64,000 bases of DNA from an uncultured Paracoccaceae bacterium (GTDB lineage Bacteria; Pseudomonadota; Alphaproteobacteria; Rhodobacterales; Rhodobacteraceae): NCBI GenBank assembly GCA_947500775.1, contig CANMTD010000002.1, positions 744,001-808,000 on the forward strand. Direction: 5' to 3'. The translations under genes and the position numbers were made by a program. Below are positions 61,375-64,000 of the stretch, in pieces. The notes under the pieces were generated by a model. It was not told the origin of the DNA and ran no database searches. It saw nothing but the letters and a program-made list of their open reading frames with translations. The first letter of the stretch is position 1. Each line of letters opens with the position of its first letter.

Positions 61375-64000
61375 TCATAGGTCTTCGATATCACCCATAT
61401 GCTCTTCAAATGTCTCGATATACCCCAGCATCCGCGACACAATGCGTGTGGCGACTTTCTTACGCTGGAGGATACCCGGAGGCGTCACCAAGACAGTCAT
61501 GATCTCATCTGTCAGCGGTGTTTTATCGGAAAACTGGTAGGCCTCGATGAGGTTGGCAAAAGCCTCGGGGCTTAGACCTTCCTCAGAGCAAATTTTGCCA
61601 AAAGCCTTAGACCGTTCACGGCTCCAGTAATCAAAGAATGCTTCTCTGGTTTCATCCTCAGAGCGCATCTGCGGCAGGTAGGAGGCAACGAACTCTTCAA
61701 TAAGTTCACGCTTACTGCGCAGACGCACCTCGGTTCCAAGCAGATCCAGAATGGCTTTCTTCTTGGCTGCGGCTTGCGCCATGGCGTCTTCATCATCCGC
61801 ATCCGCCGGGATTGAGGCCAGCAATGCGAGAATATAAGCTACATTGATATTATCGCGGCGGATCAACTCAAGTTCGAAGTCCACCTCGTCAATGATCGAA
61901 GCCTTCGCGTCCTCAGGCTTGTCGGCTTTCACCTTGTCATGGATGTCGAGATATTTGCTTTTGTAGTCCTCGAACCGCTGCGGATCGAGGGCAAGATCAC
62001 CCTCGCTGAACTCGGCGAATGTGGTCAGGACGTTCTTGATCCGGATCAGGTCGCGGAAGGCCTGAACGAACGCCAGAATATCCTCTTCACTTTCCAATTG
62101 GTCTACGGCCCCCGGCGTGGCCGCGACCTTCAAAAGCTCCATGACCGATGCGTTGAAACGATCCACATAGTCCTGATAAGGCTCCATCAGGATCGTGTCG
62201 CGGGCATCCCGGTTCGAGAACAACGCAATCGCCTGATCGACCTTTTCCTTCAGGTTCCGGAAGCAGACGATATTGCCCTGCGATTTCTTCTGACCGAGGA
62301 TCCGGTTCGTGCGTGAAAACGCCTGGATCAATCCGTGATAGCGCAGGTTCTTGTCGACATAGAGCGTGTTGCAGGTCTTGGCGTCAAAGCCTGTCAGGAA
62401 CATGTTCACGACCAACAGGATGTCGATCCCCTTCTCAGGCACGAAATCCTTCTTGTCGCGCCACTTCATCCGCTTCGCGACACCCTTGTAATAGGTATAG
62501 AATGCCTTGCCATCCTTGACCGAATTATTGGTCCCGAACATGGCGTTATAATCAGCCACGTAAGAGGCCAGCTTGTCCCGGCTGTGCTGCGTTTCGGCAT
62601 TCACCGGCCCCCCCATCACATCCGGTTCACCGATCAAACCATTGGCATCCGCATCGTCTTCGTTGGCCTGAAACGTAAAGATCGTGGCCACCCGCAGGTC
62701 ATGCGCACCCTCCTCCTTGCGTCGCTTGAATATCTCATAGGTCTTGGTCAGGGCATCGACCGACCCCACGCACATGATCGCCGAGAACTGGCGGTTGTGG
62801 GTCTTGGCCTTGTGGTTCTCGATCACCCAATCGACCACGCCCTCAATCCGCTTCTCGCTCTCGAAAAACTCCTTGAGGTCGATCCCGCCGACCTCTTCAT
62901 CACTCAGCAGGCTGCCGTCCTTTTTGCGCAGCTTGCCCCAGTATTCGACCGCGAACCGCAGCACATTCTCGTCGCGGATCGCGTCGGTGATAACGTATTT
63001 ATGCAGCGGTTCATCGAACAGATCGCGGGTGGTCCGCTTGCCAATCGCATTTTCCTCAAGGATCGGGGTGCCGGTGAACCCGAACATCTGCGCGCGTGCG
63101 AAAAACTTCACGATGTTCTTATGCGTATCGCCGAATTGCGAGCGGTGGCATTCGTCGAACACGAACACGATCCGCTGGTCCTTGATCCCCTGCAACGCCG
63201 CTTCGTGGTGTTCGCGGGTGATCGCGGTGTTCAGCTTCTGGATCGTTGTCACCACCAGTTTGGTGCCGGGGTCCGCCAGCTGACCCACCAATGCCCTGGT
63301 GTTGTCGGTACCGTCCACCGATCCGGCCGAAAAGAAATTGAACTCTTTCGTCGTTTGGTAATCCAGATCGGCCCGGTCCACGACGAACACCACCTTGGCG
63401 ACCTTCGGGTTCTCGATAAGGATCTGCGACGCCTTGAACGAGGTCAGCGTCTTGCCCGACCCGGTCGTGTGCCAGATATAGCCGTTCTTGCGCCCCTTCA
63501 TGACGCGGTCCACAATCGCCTCGACCGCATAGAACTGATAGGGCCGCAGCACCATCAGCACCTTGTCGCTTTCATGCAGGACGATGTATTTCGCGATCAT
63601 CTTGGACACGAAACATTTTTCCAGAAACGCGTCGGCAAAGGCGTCCAGCCGGGTGATTGCGGTGTTATCCTCTTCGGCCCAGAAAAACGTCTGTTTGAAA
63701 TCCTGATTGCGGTTGTTGGCATAGTATTTCGTGTTCACCCCGTTCGAGATCACGAAAAGCTGCACATATTGGAACAGCGCATTGCCCGCCCAGAAACTGT
63801 GCCGCTGATAGCGGTTGATCTGGTTGAACGCCTCGCGCAGTTCCATCCCCCGCCGTTTCAGCTCGATCTGGATCAGGGGCAGCCCGTTCACCAACAGCGT
63901 CACGTCATAGCGGGTCTTATAACTGCCCTCGATCGTGACCTGAGAGGTCACCTGATACCGGTTGCGACACCAGTCTTCCTTGTTGAAGAAATTGATATGG
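61375..64000 (-). CDS. hsdR: Type I restriction enzyme R subunit, N-terminus outside window
   Basis: The 3' 875 codons of HsdR, the motor/nuclease subunit of type I restriction systems. The end of the nuclease domain is visible at the start (LLVNGLPLIQIELKRRG, the ExK half of the PD-ExK site). Then the SF2 helicase: HTTGSGKT (Walker A), DECHRSQFG (motif II), GFTGTPI (motif III), FLTGFDAKTCNTLYVDK and QAFSRTNRILGQKK (motifs V-VI region). The C-terminal helical domain ends in EEHMGDIEDL. The frame is open to the window edge (KEDWCRNRYQV upstream of the first GTG), so translation starts further right. hsdM and hsdS must be outside, if present. Confidence 0.95.
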   Translation of the reverse strand, partial: HINFFNKEDWCRNRYQVTSQVTIEGSYKTRYDVTLLVNGLPLIQIELKRRGMELREAFNQINRYQRHSFWAGNALFQYVQLFVISNGVNTKYYANNRNQDFKQTFFWAEEDNTAITRLDAFADAFLEKCFVSKMIAKYIVLHESDKVLMVLRPYQFYAVEAIVDRVMKGRKNGYIWHTTGSGKTLTSFKASQILIENPKVAKVVFVVDRADLDYQTTKEFNFFSAGSVDGTDNTRALVGQLADPGTKLVVTTIQKLNTAITREHHEAALQGIKDQRIVFVFDECHRSQFGDTHKNIVKFFARAQMFGFTGTPILEENAIGKRTTRDLFDEPLHKYVITDAIRDENVLRFAVEYWGKLRKKDGSLLSDEEVGGIDLKEFFESEKRIEGVVDWVIENHKAKTHNRQFSAIMCVGSVDALTKTYEIFKRRKEEGAHDLRVATIFTFQANEDDADANGLIGEPDVMGGPVNAETQHSRDKLASYVADYNAMFGTNNSVKDGKAFYTYYKGVAKRMKWRDKKDFVPEKGIDILLVVNMFLTGFDAKTCNTLYVDKNLRYHGLIQAFSRTNRILGQKKSQGNIVCFRNLKEKVDQAIALFSNRDARDTILMEPYQDYVDRFNASVMELLKVAATPGAVDQLESEEDILAFVQAFRDLIRIKNVLTTFAEFSEGDLALDPQRFEDYKSKYLDIHDKVKADKPEDAKASIIDEVDFELELIRRDNINVAYILALLASIPADADDEDAMAQAAAKKKAILDLLGTEVRLRSKRELIEEFVASYLPQMRSEDETREAFFDYWSRERSKAFGKICSEEGLSPEAFANLIEAYQFSDKTPLTDEIMTVLVTPPGILQRKKVATRIVSRMLGYIETFEEHMGDIEDL

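Noticed and set aside
1-64000. CRISPR arrays, tRNA or rRNA genes
   Set aside because: No regularly spaced repeats and no recognisable tRNA or rRNA sequence were seen, including next to the island ends.

Overview
The window looks like a chromosome segment of a GC-rich alphaproteobacterium of the Rhodobacteraceae/Roseobacter type. Evidence for this is the ccmI-ruvX-DUF1289 gene string, the four-subunit sarcosine oxidase operon, the Fe-type superoxide dismutase, several solute-import systems (three ABC and one TRAP) and the codon choice. No rRNA, tRNA, CRISPR array, transposase or integrase was found.

Layout. 1-12633 is core-like chromosome: the 3' part of citrate synthase; an ArsR regulator divergent from a NIPSNAP/ABM/SDR trio; sodB; a sarcosine oxidase operon soxB-(unknown membrane protein)-(small membrane protein)-soxD-soxA-soxG; then ccmI-ruvX-DUF1289. 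12905-23069 is a five-gene, tightly overlapping minus-strand operon (DUF4132, MoxR ATPase, DUF5682, vWA, SWIM). Its content and order match the functionally uncharacterised yehI-yehL-yehM-yehP-yehQ genes of Escherichia coli. A TauE/SafE permease and dusA follow.

25331-61063 appears to be a roughly 36 kb genomic island inserted into the 5' end of dusA. The intact dusA (24382-25392) carries the sequence GTCCAGTCCATCATCGGCGC at 25331-25350. A 19/20 copy lies at 61044-61063 inside a displaced dusA 5' remnant (61016-61123) that still encodes the start of DusA. A second 21-nt repeat sits just inside each end, as integrase arm sites would. No integrase gene is visible in the island.

The island cargo is almost entirely uptake and hydrolysis of small amide, ureide or cyclic-imide compounds. 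It holds: a polar-amino-acid-type ABC transporter with an amidohydrolase (25613-29315); a GntR/FCD regulator; a long plus-strand operon with two PuuE-like deacetylases, an amidase, a hydantoin-racemase-like protein, a dihydropyrimidinase/hydantoinase, a maleate-isomerase-like protein, a TRAP transporter and an M20 amidohydrolase (30499-41300, interrupted by one antisense gene); hyuA/hyuB; a second M20 enzyme; an NMT1-type ABC transporter with two amidohydrolases (47111-52909); and a Dpp-type ABC transporter with an unrecognised protein, an RpiR regulator and a DUF1028 protein (52920-60786). A palindrome AATGGCATGCCATT recurs upstream of the first transporter operon and the first deacetylase, with a degraded copy upstream of hyuA, which suggests a GntR regulon. 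The leader of the NMT1-type operon holds mutually exclusive stems and could be a riboswitch; a purine/xanthine sensor is a reasonable guess. The likely scheme is import of N-rich heterocycles, deamination, ring opening and decarbamoylation. Any sarcosine released could feed the sarcosine oxidase outside the island, but the actual substrates are not shown by the sequence.

The right edge (61375-64000) is most of a type I restriction enzyme HsdR gene that runs out of the window. It may belong to a second element next to the displaced dusA site.
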